A DNA stretch of 64,000 nt, taken from positions 157,165 to 221,164 of the forward strand of contig CAVZFB010000016.1 in assembly GCA_963774345.1 (NCBI GenBank), read 5' to 3'. Under the pieces are notes generated by a model, which was not told the DNA's origin, ran no database searches, and worked only from the letters and a program-made list of their open reading frames with translations. Every line of letters starts with the position of its first letter. Positions within the stretch are counted from its first letter, which is position 1. The DNA is from AP-15 sp963774345 (GTDB taxonomy: Bacteria > Pseudomonadota > Alphaproteobacteria > ATCC43930 > CGMCC-115725). The translations under genes were made by a program, and so were the position numbers. This document shows positions 8,881 through 18,040 of this stretch, one piece after another.

Positions 8881-9995
8881 AGAGCGCTTCCCGCTAACCG
8901 GCGGCGGGTCAACGCAAGCAACATCCCCATCCCCAACCCGAGAGCGAGCATCGAGGAGCCGCCGTAAGACAAAAACGGCAATGTCATCCCCTTGGTCGGC
9001 ATCATGTGCAAAGTCGAGGCCATGTTAATGGCCGCTTGAAGTCCGAATTGGATCAATAAGCCGGTGGCCGACAGCAGCACGAATAGGCTGCTCTCCTGTT
9101 GCAACCGCGAAAACCCGCGCAGCACGACAAAGGCAAACAGCCCGACAACGAAAAGGCAAACGATCAGGCCCAATTCCTCTCCGGCAACAGCGAACACGAA
9201 ATCGGCATGCGCATCGGGCAGCACATATTTGATCGTGCCCTCGCCCGGGCCACGCCCCCACAATCCGCCATTGGCGAATGCTTCGAGCGAGCGGCTGACC
9301 TGATAGCTGTCGCCGGTTGCCGGATCGAGGAAATGATCGACTCGAATCCTGACATGCGGCAAGCAAGTATAGGCGCCGGCCAGCGCACCAATTCCGCCAA
9401 GGCCGAACAACACGACCCAATAGAGCCGCAGACCTGCCATGTAGAATTGTCCAAACCATACTGTCGCCACCACCACCGCCATGCCGATGTCGGGCTGCGC
9501 AATCAGCATCCCAACGATTAGCAACAGCAATGCGGCAGAGATCAGGTTGCCCGGAAATCTCCGGCGCAGCTTTTGCTCGGAGAACAGCCAGGCGGCGACA
9601 ACGGCAAAGGTGGGCTTGACAAACTCGGAGGGCTGCAACGACAGCAACGGCAGATTGATCCATCGCCGCGCTCCCTTGATCTCGCCGCCGACGACAAAAG
9701 TTAGCGCTAGCAGCACCATTCCGATGCCAAAGCCGATAAAGGCTATGCGGCGAACCGTCCGCGGCGTTTGCAGCGAGATCAGCCACATCACACCGATCGT
9801 AACCGGCAGGAGGGACAGGTAACGGCGCACGAAATGCATGCCGTCATAGCCGATTCGCTCGGCGACCGCCGGGCTCGCGGCTAGGCTCATCAGCACGCCG
9901 AAACCCATCAGGACGCTGAGCGCGGCTAGGCTCCATCGATCGACAGTCCACCACCAACGCGCTACCGGGCTTTGATCGATGCGGGCAAACCTCAT
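8877..9995 (-). CDS. ftsW: FtsW, SEDS-family septal peptidoglycan polymerase
   Basis: Multi-pass membrane glycosyltransferase that polymerises lipid II at the septum together with FtsI. The preferred start is the ATG at 9995 (MRFARIDQSP), giving 372 residues. The frame is open a further 31 codons upstream, but that part looks unlike any FtsW. Motifs seen are LQPSEFVKPTF, LPDAHADFVFAVAGEELG in the large periplasmic loop, and PTKGMTLPFLSYGGSS near the end. The 134 bp separating it from mraY is where murD would normally be. Confidence 0.95.
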   Translation of the reverse strand: MRFARIDQSPVARWWWTVDRWSLAALSVLMGFGVLMSLAASPAVAERIGYDGMHFVRRYLSLLPVTIGVMWLISLQTPRTVRRIAFIGFGIGMVLLALTFVVGGEIKGARRWINLPLLSLQPSEFVKPTFAVVAAWLFSEQKLRRRFPGNLISAALLLLIVGMLIAQPDIGMAVVVATVWFGQFYMAGLRLYWVVLFGLGGIGALAGAYTCLPHVRIRVDHFLDPATGDSYQVSRSLEAFANGGLWGRGPGEGTIKYVLPDAHADFVFAVAGEELGLIVCLFVVGLFAFVVLRGFSRLQQESSLFVLLSATGLLIQFGLQAAINMASTLHMMPTKGMTLPFLSYGGSSMLALGLGMGMLLALTRRRLAGSAL

Positions 9996-10129
9996 CGGGA
10001 TCGATCCTCGCCACTCGGGCAAGGCTTGCCACCGGACCCAGCCCCCCGACTCTCGCGGAGGGAGGATATATAGCGGCTGTGGCCGCATCTAGCTACTATT
10101 TGTGCGATGCCCCCATCGGTCATCACGCA
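9996..10129 (-). other. mraY-ftsW spacer where murD is usually found
   Basis: In most proteobacterial dcw clusters murD lies between mraY and ftsW. Here the two genes are separated by 134 bp with no room for the roughly 1.3-kb gene and no recognisable MurD remnant in any frame. A murD homologue of a different type is present at 40,574-41,911. Confidence 0.85.
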
Positions 10130-11218
10130 CTACCGCAGCTTCAAGGTAGCGAGCCCGGCGATCGCTAGAATCGAGGCGATGATCCAAAAGCGGATGACGA
10201 TCGTCGGCTCCTCCCAGCCCTTTTGCTCGAAGTGGTGGTGCAGCGGCGCCATCCGAAAGACGCGCCGCCCGGTCATCTTGAAGCTGGCGACCTGGACGAT
10301 GACCGACGCCGCCTCGAGCACAAAGAGCCCGCCGATGATCGCGAGCACGAGCTCATGCTTGGTGACGACGCTGATCGCCCCGAGCGCACCGCCGATCGAG
10401 AGCGAGCCGGTGTCGCCCATGAACACCATCGCGGGCGGAGCGTTGAACCACAGAAACCCGAGGCTGGCCCCGACCATAGCACCGCAAAACACCGTCAGCT
10501 CGCCAGCTCCCGGGACGTGGTGGAGTTGCAGGTAATTGGCAAAGACCGCATTGCCGACCAAATAGGCGATCAGTGCAAAGCAGCCGGCGGCGATCATCCC
10601 CGGCACGATCGCCAACCCGTCGAGCCCATCGGTCAGGTTGACCGCGTTAGATGCTCCGACAATGACAAGGACGGCGAACGGCACGAACAGCCCGTCGAGA
10701 GGGATCAGCACGTTTTTGAAAAACGGCACGGCGAGAGTGTGGGCCAACGGCGCTGGCGTCACATAGCCGAGCGCGATGCAAGCGAGCACGCCGACCCCGA
10801 TTTCGAGCACGATTTTGGTCGACCCGGACAGCCCGCGATGCGAATTGCTGGTCAGCTTCTTATAGTCGTCAAAAAAGCCGATCAGCCCGAACCCGACAGT
10901 GACCAGCAGCACGATCCAGACATAGGGGTTGGTCAAATCCGCCCACAGCAAGGTCGCCACCGTCAACGCCAGCAGGATCAGGAAGCCGCCCATCGTCGGC
11001 GTGCCCTTTTTGCGGATCAGATGGCCGGCGGGGCCGTCGAGGCGGATCGGCTGACCGTTTGTCTGTTTTGCGCGCAGCCAGGCGATGATCGGCCGGCCAA
11101 AGACGAAACTGATCAACAGCGCGGTGACGACTGCTCCGCCCGAGCGAAAGGTGATGTAGCGGAACAGATTGAAAATTTGGAACTGGTCGGCGAACGGGTA
11201 GAGCAGCCGGTAAAGCAT
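10130..11218 (-). CDS. mraY: MraY, phospho-N-acetylmuramoyl-pentapeptide transferase
   Basis: Integral membrane enzyme that moves phospho-MurNAc-pentapeptide onto undecaprenyl phosphate, forming lipid I. The 362-residue protein has many hydrophobic helices and the family's catalytic motifs FFDDYKK, NLTDGLDGLA and MGDTGSL, plus the loop APLHHHFE near the end. The ATG at 11218 shares its A with the murF TGA (TGATG). The TTG one codon earlier is a less likely start. Confidence 0.97.
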   Translation of the reverse strand: MLYRLLYPFADQFQIFNLFRYITFRSGGAVVTALLISFVFGRPIIAWLRAKQTNGQPIRLDGPAGHLIRKKGTPTMGGFLILLALTVATLLWADLTNPYVWIVLLVTVGFGLIGFFDDYKKLTSNSHRGLSGSTKIVLEIGVGVLACIALGYVTPAPLAHTLAVPFFKNVLIPLDGLFVPFAVLVIVGASNAVNLTDGLDGLAIVPGMIAAGCFALIAYLVGNAVFANYLQLHHVPGAGELTVFCGAMVGASLGFLWFNAPPAMVFMGDTGSLSIGGALGAISVVTKHELVLAIIGGLFVLEAASVIVQVASFKMTGRRVFRMAPLHHHFEQKGWEEPTIVIRFWIIASILAIAGLATLKLR

Positions 11219-12630
11219 CAAATCAGGTCCCGGGGCCGCGCCGATTCGGCAATCAGCCGTTCGACGATCCGGTCAACATGCAAGCTGTAGGATCCTTTGA
11301 CCGTCACGACGTCGCCTGGCTGAAGGAAGCTCAACAGCGCAGGGATAGCTTGATCGGCAGACCGCCACAATCCGCCCCTGCTGGCCTCGGGCAGGACCTC
11401 GTGCAGTGCCGCCATAGCTTTGCCGACCAGGAACACGCGATCGACCCCGGCCGCGTCAAGAGGCGCCGCCAGATTGCGATGGAAACGCTCGGTCGCATCG
11501 CCGAGCTCGAGCATGTCGCCGAGCATCGCCACCCGCCGCCCGCCCGCCGCTGGCGAAGTCGCGGCGAGCACCGCAATGGCGGCCTCCATCGCCGCCGGGC
11601 TCGCATTGTAGCTCTCGTCGATCAGGGTCAAGATCCCGCCCCGCCAGGCCAACCGGTGACGACGTCCTCGGCCCGCCATCGCTTCGAGGCCCAAGAGTTC
11701 CTTGGCCGCAGATCGGACATCGCAGCCGGCCGCCATTGTTGCGCCCAGCACGGCGAGCGCGTTCATGACCCAGTGCCGTCCGGGGACGGGCAAACGGAAG
11801 CGCACTGGAACGCCTGAACATCTTGCCTCGACTGTGCTGCCGTCGGGATCGAGCACAGAATCGACGAGCCGGACCGTGGCCTCCGGATCGGTGCCGAAGC
11901 TGATCACTTGATCCACATCCGCGCGCTTAGCCCACCCGGCGAGGCGGAGAAAGTGCGGGTTGTCGTGGTTGAGGACGGCGACCCCGCCCGGTTCGAGCCC
12001 GAAAAAGATCTCGGCCTTGGCATCGGCGATCGCCTCGACCGAGCCGAAAAAGCCGAGATGGACCGGCGCAACGGTCGTGATTAGCGCGATGTGGGGCCGT
12101 ACCAGGCGGGTCAGGGCGTCGATCTCCCCGGGATGGTTCATGCCGAGCTCGAAGATCCCGTAAGCCGTATCCTGCGGCATGCGGGTCAGCGACAGCGGAA
12201 CCCCCCAGTGATTGTTAAAACTACAGGCGGACGCGAAAGTCCTGCCGCAGGCCGCGAACACCAAGCGCAGCGCCTCTTTGGTCCCGGTTTTGCCGACACT
12301 GCCGGTCACCGCGATGATCCGTGCGCTGCTGCGGGCGCGAGCAAATCGGCCGAGGGCGCCGAGCCCCGCGAGCGTGTCATCGATATTCAGCAGCGCCGCC
12401 TCCGGCGGGAGCCCGAGGATCTGTCGATCGACCACCGCAGCGGCGGCGCCGCGTTCGAACGCCGGTGCGACAAAATCATGGCCGTCATGGTTGGGGCCGC
12501 GCAACGCGATGAAGAGGTCTCCCGCTGCCAGCGTGCGGCTATCGATCGAAACACCCCTCGCCGCCCAATTGGCGGAGCCCGCGCCGCCGGTTGCCTGAGC
12601 GACATCAGCCGCGGTCCACAACGGCGTCAT
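11218..12630 (-). CDS. murF: MurF, UDP-MurNAc-tripeptide--D-Ala-D-Ala ligase
   Basis: Adds the D-Ala-D-Ala made by Ddl to the UDP-MurNAc-tripeptide. The start at 12630 (MTPLWTAADV) is chosen because it forms an ATGA overlap with murE; an earlier ATG in frame would overlap murE by 31 bp. The 470 residues include the ATP loop VTGSVGKTGTKE, NHWGVPLSL and DESYNASPAAM, a MurF-specific segment. Confidence 0.95.
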   Translation of the reverse strand: MTPLWTAADVAQATGGAGSANWAARGVSIDSRTLAAGDLFIALRGPNHDGHDFVAPAFERGAAAAVVDRQILGLPPEAALLNIDDTLAGLGALGRFARARSSARIIAVTGSVGKTGTKEALRLVFAACGRTFASACSFNNHWGVPLSLTRMPQDTAYGIFELGMNHPGEIDALTRLVRPHIALITTVAPVHLGFFGSVEAIADAKAEIFFGLEPGGVAVLNHDNPHFLRLAGWAKRADVDQVISFGTDPEATVRLVDSVLDPDGSTVEARCSGVPVRFRLPVPGRHWVMNALAVLGATMAAGCDVRSAAKELLGLEAMAGRGRRHRLAWRGGILTLIDESYNASPAAMEAAIAVLAATSPAAGGRRVAMLGDMLELGDATERFHRNLAAPLDAAGVDRVFLVGKAMAALHEVLPEASRGGLWRSADQAIPALLSFLQPGDVVTVKGSYSLHVDRIVERLIAESARPRDLI

Positions 12631-14120
12631 CCGCTGGTCCGCGACATGCTTCGACATCCGGCGATTTCGCGGGCGATTTCGGCATCGTCGAAGGGAAATG
12701 TCTGTCCGCCGATGATCTGTCCGGTTTCGTGACCCTTACCGGCGATCACCAGCAGATCGCCGGGTGCGAGATCGGCGATCGCGGTTGCGATCGCGCGGCG
12801 CCGATCGTCGATCTCGATGGCCCCTGGGACGGCGGAAAGGATCGCGTGGCGGATTGCGGCGGGATCTTCGCCGCGCGGATTGTCATCGGTCACGTATACC
12901 CGGTCGGCGGCGCCAGCGGCGATGCGTCCCATCAGCGCCCGCTTACCTGGATCGCGATCACCGCCGCAGCCGAAAACGGCCATGAGCCGGCCCGGCGCAT
13001 GCGGTCGCAGCGCCGCGAGCACAGTCGCGAGCGCGTCGGGAGTGTGCGCGTAATCGACAACTATGGGCGCTCCGCCGTCGGCCTCAGCGACGAATTCGAG
13101 CCGGCCTGGGACGCCGCTGAGCTGGGCGAGCGCCGCAGTCGCCGCCGCCGCTGGCATACCGGTCGCAATCGCCAGACCGAGTGCGCACAGCGCGTTCATC
13201 GCCTGGAATTCGCCGAACAGCGGCAGCAAAAGTTCGTGGCGTCGGCCGAAGATCTCGAGGACCAGGCGCTGACCACGATTCCACGGCCGCGACGCCACGA
13301 TCCGCAAGTCGGCAGCTAGGTCGATGCCATAGCCGATGACCGGATGGCTGCAATCATGGCACAGCCCCGCGAGTCGCGGAAATTCACTGCTGTCACGATT
13401 TAGGATTGCCGGCTGCCCCGATCCCAACAGCTCGGTAAACAGCCGTTCCTTGGCGGCGCGGTAATGCGCCATGTCGCGGTGGTAGTCGAGATGATCGCGG
13501 GTCAGATTGGTAAAGGCAGCAGCGGCGACCGTAAGGCCGTCGAGGCGAAACTGGGCGAGACCATGGCTCGACGCCTCGACCGCGACATACTCGATCCCTT
13601 GTTCGCAGAGGGCGGCGAGATCGCGGTGTAGGGCAATAGGGTCGGGCGTTGTCAGCGCGCCCGAGCTACGCCCGCCCGGCGTCACCAACCCGAGCGTGCC
13701 GACACTCGCCGCGAGATGGCCGCCGACGGTCCAGATCTCGCGGATGAAATGGGCGACGGAGGTCTTCCCGTTGGTGCCGGTAACGGCTGCGATCGTTCGC
13801 GGCTGCCTGCCGCAAAAGCGCGCCGCCAGCTGCGCCAGCCGGCGATAGGGGTTCGGATCGGTCACGATCTCCACTCGCGCGCGCTCTTCCGCCGCGATGC
13901 CGAGCGCAGCGGCATCGTCGGTCAGGATCGCGACCGCGCCACGCGCCACCGCGTCGCCAGCGAATGACCTGCCGTCGAGCCGCGTGCCAGGCAGAGCAGC
14001 GAAGAGGAAGCCGGGAAGCACCGCACGTGAATCGGCGGTGATCCCGGCAATTTCAGGATTGCCTGCTAGGCCGGGCCAGGCTGGGCATTCGGCGGCGTCG
14101 ATCAGCTCAGTAAGCTTCAA
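12627..14120 (-). CDS. murE: MurE, UDP-MurNAc-dipeptide--meso-diaminopimelate ligase
   Basis: Adds the third residue of the stem peptide. The 497 residues have the ATP loop VTGTNGKTS. The C-terminal motif DDNPRGEDP is the DNPR signature of MurE enzymes that use meso-diaminopimelate rather than lysine, so the wall should be of the usual Gram-negative type. The likely start is a TTG at 14120 (KLTELIDAAE), overlapping ftsI by 14 bp. This enzyme acts on the product of the MurD/MurL step, so it must accept the D-glutamyl dipeptide made by the genes near 40 kb. Confidence 0.95.
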   Translation of the reverse strand: MKLTELIDAAECPAWPGLAGNPEIAGITADSRAVLPGFLFAALPGTRLDGRSFAGDAVARGAVAILTDDAAALGIAAEERARVEIVTDPNPYRRLAQLAARFCGRQPRTIAAVTGTNGKTSVAHFIREIWTVGGHLAASVGTLGLVTPGGRSSGALTTPDPIALHRDLAALCEQGIEYVAVEASSHGLAQFRLDGLTVAAAAFTNLTRDHLDYHRDMAHYRAAKERLFTELLGSGQPAILNRDSSEFPRLAGLCHDCSHPVIGYGIDLAADLRIVASRPWNRGQRLVLEIFGRRHELLLPLFGEFQAMNALCALGLAIATGMPAAAATAALAQLSGVPGRLEFVAEADGGAPIVVDYAHTPDALATVLAALRPHAPGRLMAVFGCGGDRDPGKRALMGRIAAGAADRVYVTDDNPRGEDPAAIRHAILSAVPGAIEIDDRRRAIATAIADLAPGDLLVIAGKGHETGQIIGGQTFPFDDAEIAREIAGCRSMSRTSG

Positions 14121-15879
14121 TCCGCTTACCTTGCATACTCTCCGGCGTCAGCGTCTGTGCGACCGCTGGCGAGGACTCATCGACAGGCTGCACGCCGAGC
14201 AATGGAGCAATGCGCACGATGGTGCGGCCGACCGCGGGGGCTGCGGTCCAGCCAGCGGTCGCAAAGCCGTGGCTCGCCTTGGTGCCGTGCGGCTCGTCGA
14301 CCATCGCCATGACCAGATACTTAGGGGCGGTCATCGGGAAGACGCCGACAAAGCTCGAGAGCAGCTTCTGCTCGGCATAGTGCTTGCCCTCGACTTTGTC
14401 TGCGGTGCCGGTCTTGCCACCGACGACGTAGCCCGGCGCATCCACCATTTCGCCGGTCCCATAGAGGACAACCATGCGCAATAGCTTGCGCATACGGTCT
14501 GAGGTTTCCCGTGAGATCACTTGGTGGCCTTCCGGCGCATCGCCGGGCGGAAGTTTGAGCAGAGTCGCCTGGCGCAACACCCCGCCATTGACCAGCGCCG
14601 AGGCCCCGCTGGCTATCTGTAACGGTGTTTCGGAAATGCCGTGGCCAAAACCGATCGTCAAGACGTTGACCTCGCGCCACTTCGCCGGAAAGTGCGGTCG
14701 GCCAATCTCTTTCAGCTCGAAACTGGGCGAGGTCAATAGCCCGAATCGGCGTAGATATTCCTGCTGCCGGTCGGCGCCGACCGCAAGCGCGATCTTGGCC
14801 TCGCCGATGTTCGACGAATACATCAGGATTTCAGGAACGGTCAGTGGACGATGCTTGCCGTGGTAGTCGGAGATTGTGAACCGCCCGATGTGGATCGGAT
14901 GCGTCGCGTCGAAAACTCCTGTCATTGTGGTAGCGCCCGAATCGAGCCCCATCGCCGTGGTGAAGATCTTGAACACCGAGCCGATCTCGTAGTCCCCCAA
15001 GGTGACCCTGTTGAACATCCGCTCAGTCACCGGAATGTTCGGATGGTTGGGATCGGAGCCCCCAGGATGGCTCGGATCGAAATCCGGCAAGGACACCATT
15101 GCCAGGACCTCGCCGGTGTTGACGTTCATGATCAGCCCGTCGCCGCCCTTGGCGGTGAAGTCATCAACAACGCGCTGCAGTTCTTCGTGTAGAACATATT
15201 GCAGGCGCATGTCGATCGACAGCTGCAGCGGCTCCTGACGGCCGCGCAACTGATCGTCGAGGCCGCGCTCGATCCCAGCCTGACCGTTATCGTCGATCCC
15301 GGAATAGCCGACCGCATGCGATAACAGATTGCCATAAGGGTAGACCCGGCGTTCCTCATGGGCGAATTGCAGCCCCGGTATCCCGAGCTGGTTGACCGCA
15401 AATTCCAGGTCTGGGGTCAGATGACGCTTGATCCATACGAAACCCTTGCCGGAGTTGAGTTTGGCCAAAAGTTGAGCGGGGTCGAGAGCTGGCAGTACGC
15501 CAAGGAGTTTGCGCGTCGCGCCTGCGGCATCGACGATCTGCCGCGGATTGGCGTAAAGCGAGGGGCTGTCCAGTGTCGTCGCCAGCAGCTTGCCTTCGCG
15601 GTCGATAATGTCGGCGCGGCCGGGTGGCGGTGGCGGCGCCGGGTGGAAGCGAGCAATAGAGGGTACGGTGACGGCGCCCGGCAGCAACGTAACCTGGACG
15701 AGCCGCCCGGCGATGACCGCAAAGACCATGATGAATGAGACAGCGGCGACGAGGAGCCGGGCGCGGCAGCCGTCGAGCGCCCGCCTCGCCGGTCCGTCCG
15801 GAACGACCGGGGCGCAGTGGGGCGGTTTGAAATGGCGCGGCCGGCACGGATTGTCGTCAAACTGGTGGACCGCGCTCAT
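14107..15879 (-). CDS. ftsI: FtsI (PBP3), septal peptidoglycan transpeptidase
   Basis: Class B penicillin-binding protein that cross-links new septal wall. It has a short cytoplasmic tail, one membrane helix (about 42-60) and a periplasmic pedestal. The three transpeptidase motifs are SVFK (active-site serine, about 301-304), SSN (about 355-357) and KTGT (about 489-492). The ATG at 15879 shares one base with the ftsL TGA; GTG one codon earlier is possible. It works as a pair with FtsW. Confidence 0.96.
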   Translation of the reverse strand: MSAVHQFDDNPCRPRHFKPPHCAPVVPDGPARRALDGCRARLLVAAVSFIMVFAVIAGRLVQVTLLPGAVTVPSIARFHPAPPPPPGRADIIDREGKLLATTLDSPSLYANPRQIVDAAGATRKLLGVLPALDPAQLLAKLNSGKGFVWIKRHLTPDLEFAVNQLGIPGLQFAHEERRVYPYGNLLSHAVGYSGIDDNGQAGIERGLDDQLRGRQEPLQLSIDMRLQYVLHEELQRVVDDFTAKGGDGLIMNVNTGEVLAMVSLPDFDPSHPGGSDPNHPNIPVTERMFNRVTLGDYEIGSVFKIFTTAMGLDSGATTMTGVFDATHPIHIGRFTISDYHGKHRPLTVPEILMYSSNIGEAKIALAVGADRQQEYLRRFGLLTSPSFELKEIGRPHFPAKWREVNVLTIGFGHGISETPLQIASGASALVNGGVLRQATLLKLPPGDAPEGHQVISRETSDRMRKLLRMVVLYGTGEMVDAPGYVVGGKTGTADKVEGKHYAEQKLLSSFVGVFPMTAPKYLVMAMVDEPHGTKASHGFATAGWTAAPAVGRTIVRIAPLLGVQPVDESSPAVAQTLTPESMQGKRIEAY

Positions 15880-16436
15880 CACCGGTTCTCCGCAATCTGC
15901 GCGATTAATTCATCGAGCGATTTGGCCCGGCTTGCCGAGTTCGGGTGCGGTGCCGCCTTGATTGGCGCCGGTCTCGCCGGCCCGGGTGTCGGGTTTCGGG
16001 TTTCGAGCGCGACGGTCAGGACGGAGGCCCCGCCTTCTATGGACGGCTGTCCTTTGGTCGGCTGCTCCACAAGAGGAGGGTTCGGCACGGGCGATGCGTT
16101 CTGCAGCTGTAAGTTTTCGGCGACCACTGCCGCTGTCTCGACCGCCGGCGGTGGCGCCGGGCGCATCGGAATGTCGCCAATATTGGCGATCAGTTGCTTC
16201 GTCGCGATCGGCGCCAGAGACAGATAGCGTTGGTTCATCTGGGCCAGCGCGTCGGGCCGGTTCAGATAAGCCCATTCCGCGTCGAAGACGCGGATGTCGC
16301 GCTCGGCGTCGTCGGCTCGTTTGGTTGTTTGGGCCAGCTGGTCGGCGACGGCCTGGACCTCGTACTTGATCGCGAACATTGCGAAGCCCGTCGCCGAGAC
16401 CAATACCAACCAGAAAAGTGCGGAGAGCTTGATCAT
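15879..16436 (-). CDS. ftsL: FtsL-like division protein
   Basis: Small bitopic membrane protein placed between rsmH and ftsI, the position of ftsL. The 185 residues show one hydrophobic helix at the N-terminus (about 5-24), then a helical heptad-like stretch (VADQLAQTTKRADDAERDIRV region, 30-50) and the motif EWAYLNRPDALAQMN common in alphaproteobacterial FtsL. The last 90 residues are Pro/Ala-rich and longer than in E. coli FtsL. The start overlaps rsmH by 4 bp. Sequence conservation in this family is low, so context carries much of the call. Confidence 0.85.
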   Translation of the reverse strand: MIKLSALFWLVLVSATGFAMFAIKYEVQAVADQLAQTTKRADDAERDIRVFDAEWAYLNRPDALAQMNQRYLSLAPIATKQLIANIGDIPMRPAPPPAVETAAVVAENLQLQNASPVPNPPLVEQPTKGQPSIEGGASVLTVALETRNPTPGPARPAPIKAAPHPNSASRAKSLDELIAQIAENR

Positions 16437-17485
16437 GCGGCGTGCCGTTGTTGCTGGTCGCGACTCGGCGGCCAGGGTGGGGCGGCGGTGCGTTCCGCCG
16501 CGCGCAGCCGCGCCGCTCGCGCTCGCGGATTGCGGTCGATTTCCGCGATGTCAGGTTTGAGCGCCCGGCGATGCAGCAGCTGGAAGCTCGGCGCTGCAAC
16601 CATGGCGGGAACCGGCTCGTGGCGCGAGGTGCGAGGCGCCCTATCGCTGCGCTGCCGCAAGAAGTCTTTGACCCGCCGATCTTCGAGCGAATGAAACGAC
16701 ACGATGGCGAGCCGTCCGCTGGGCATCAGCAGCCGTTCGGCCGCGCCTAGCGCGCGATCGAGTTCGCCGAGCTCGTCGTTGACGGCGATCCGCAGCGCCT
16801 GAAAGGTGCGGGTCGCCGGATCGAGCCCGGGCGCGACCTTGGGCACCGCGGTACGCACGATCTGGGCGAGTTCGAGGGTACGGCCGATCGGCTGGCGCCG
16901 CCGGGCCGCGGCGATCGAGCGGGCGATTCGGCGCGCAAAGCGCTCTTCGCCGAATTCGCGGATCAGCCGAGCGAGATCGCTCTCGGCGAGAGTTGCGACC
17001 AAATCGGCGGCGGTCTGCCCCGTCCCGCTCATGCGCATGTCAAGCGGTCCATCGACGCGGAACGAGAACCCGCGTTCGGCAGTGTCGAGCTGGATAGAGG
17101 AGACGCCGAGATCCAGGGCGATCCCGGCGATCGGCGCGGGCGTCATCGAGCCGGGCGACGCCAGCAGCCGCTCCATGTCGCCGAAATTCCCTTCGATGAT
17201 GGTGAGCCGCCCGCCATGGGCGCGCGCCAGCTCGCGGCCGCGCCGCACCGCATCGGGATCGCGATCGATCGCGACGACACGGCAATTAGCTGCGGCGAGC
17301 AGCGCCCCGCTATAGCCGCCGGCGCCAAATGTGCCGTCGACATAGAGGGCGTCATCGCGCGGCGCCAGCACATCGATGACAGCCTCGACCAGCACTGGTA
17401 CATGCCCCGCCCCTCCAATCGCCACACTCTCGTCTCGACCGGCGCTGTCTTCGCGCCGCGGCGGCGGTGGGCGGCTTCTGGTCAT
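16433..17485 (-). CDS. rsmH: RsmH (MraW), 16S rRNA m4C1402 methyltransferase
   Basis: SAM-dependent N4-methylation of C1402 in the ribosomal P site. The 350-residue protein has HVPVLVEAV at the start of the fold, the SAM loop VDGTFGAGGYS, and the C-terminal FHSLEDRRVKDFL, all typical. The ATG at 17485 forms ATGA with the stop of mraZ once a single missing base in mraZ is allowed for. Confidence 0.97.
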   Translation of the reverse strand: MTRSRPPPPRREDSAGRDESVAIGGAGHVPVLVEAVIDVLAPRDDALYVDGTFGAGGYSGALLAAANCRVVAIDRDPDAVRRGRELARAHGGRLTIIEGNFGDMERLLASPGSMTPAPIAGIALDLGVSSIQLDTAERGFSFRVDGPLDMRMSGTGQTAADLVATLAESDLARLIREFGEERFARRIARSIAAARRRQPIGRTLELAQIVRTAVPKVAPGLDPATRTFQALRIAVNDELGELDRALGAAERLLMPSGRLAIVSFHSLEDRRVKDFLRQRSDRAPRTSRHEPVPAMVAAPSFQLLHRRALKPDIAEIDRNPRARAARLRAAERTAAPPWPPSRDQQQRHAA

Positions 17486-17948
17486 TCCCGGCGCCGGTCT
17501 GGCATACCGCCGAGCGGCGGAATCTGGTCCCTTGCCGGCGGGCGCGTTCGCGCAGATTCGCCAGATGTTCGGCGAAACGGCCGGGTTCCCAGATCTGAAA
17601 ACTCTTGCCTAGGCCGACAAAGGCCGCGCTGTCGGTAATAAAGGCATGCTGGGCTAGGTCCTCCGGCAACACCACCCGTCCCTCAGTGTCGAAGGGAAGT
17701 CGCTGCGACGGGGCGAACAGCAGTGCGGCCAGATTCTCGTGCTCGTCGGAAAATTCCTCGAGGGTCTCGAGTCGGGCGGCCAGCTCCTCCATTCGCTCGA
17801 TGCCGTTGGCGTCGATCGCCGGATATTTGTATGACGGAAATGCGACGATGCCCGGAAAACGCTGGGCCGCCAATGAGGCGCGAAAGGTCGCCGGCACTGA
17901 AACTCGCCCCTTGCGGTCGACCTTGTTCACGTAAGTGGACAGGAACAT
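17482..17948 (-). CDS. mraZ: MraZ, dcw operon repressor (probable one-base deletion near 17,536)
   Basis: SpoVT/AbrB-like DNA-binding protein that represses its own operon. The ATG at 17948 (MFLSTYVNKVDRKGRVSVP) is preceded by GGGGGAAG. The fold contains two MraZ repeats: DRKGRVSVPATFRA and DTEGRVVLPEDL. As written, the frame leaves the family after LRERARR and runs on to 17352, 130 bp inside rsmH. If one G is restored in the GG at 17535-17536, the protein ends ARDQIPPLGGMPDRRRE. It is then 155 residues, the normal family length, and its TGA overlaps the rsmH start as ATGA like the other junctions of this operon. The deletion is therefore probably a sequencing error. Confidence 0.9.
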
Positions 17949-18040
17949 GCCACTTCTTCCCCCAACGCTCGCCCGTGGACGCTCGGCAAGGGGCGCCCGA
18001 TAGATGCCGCCGAAGTTCCCCCCATCGGCTACATCCGTCC

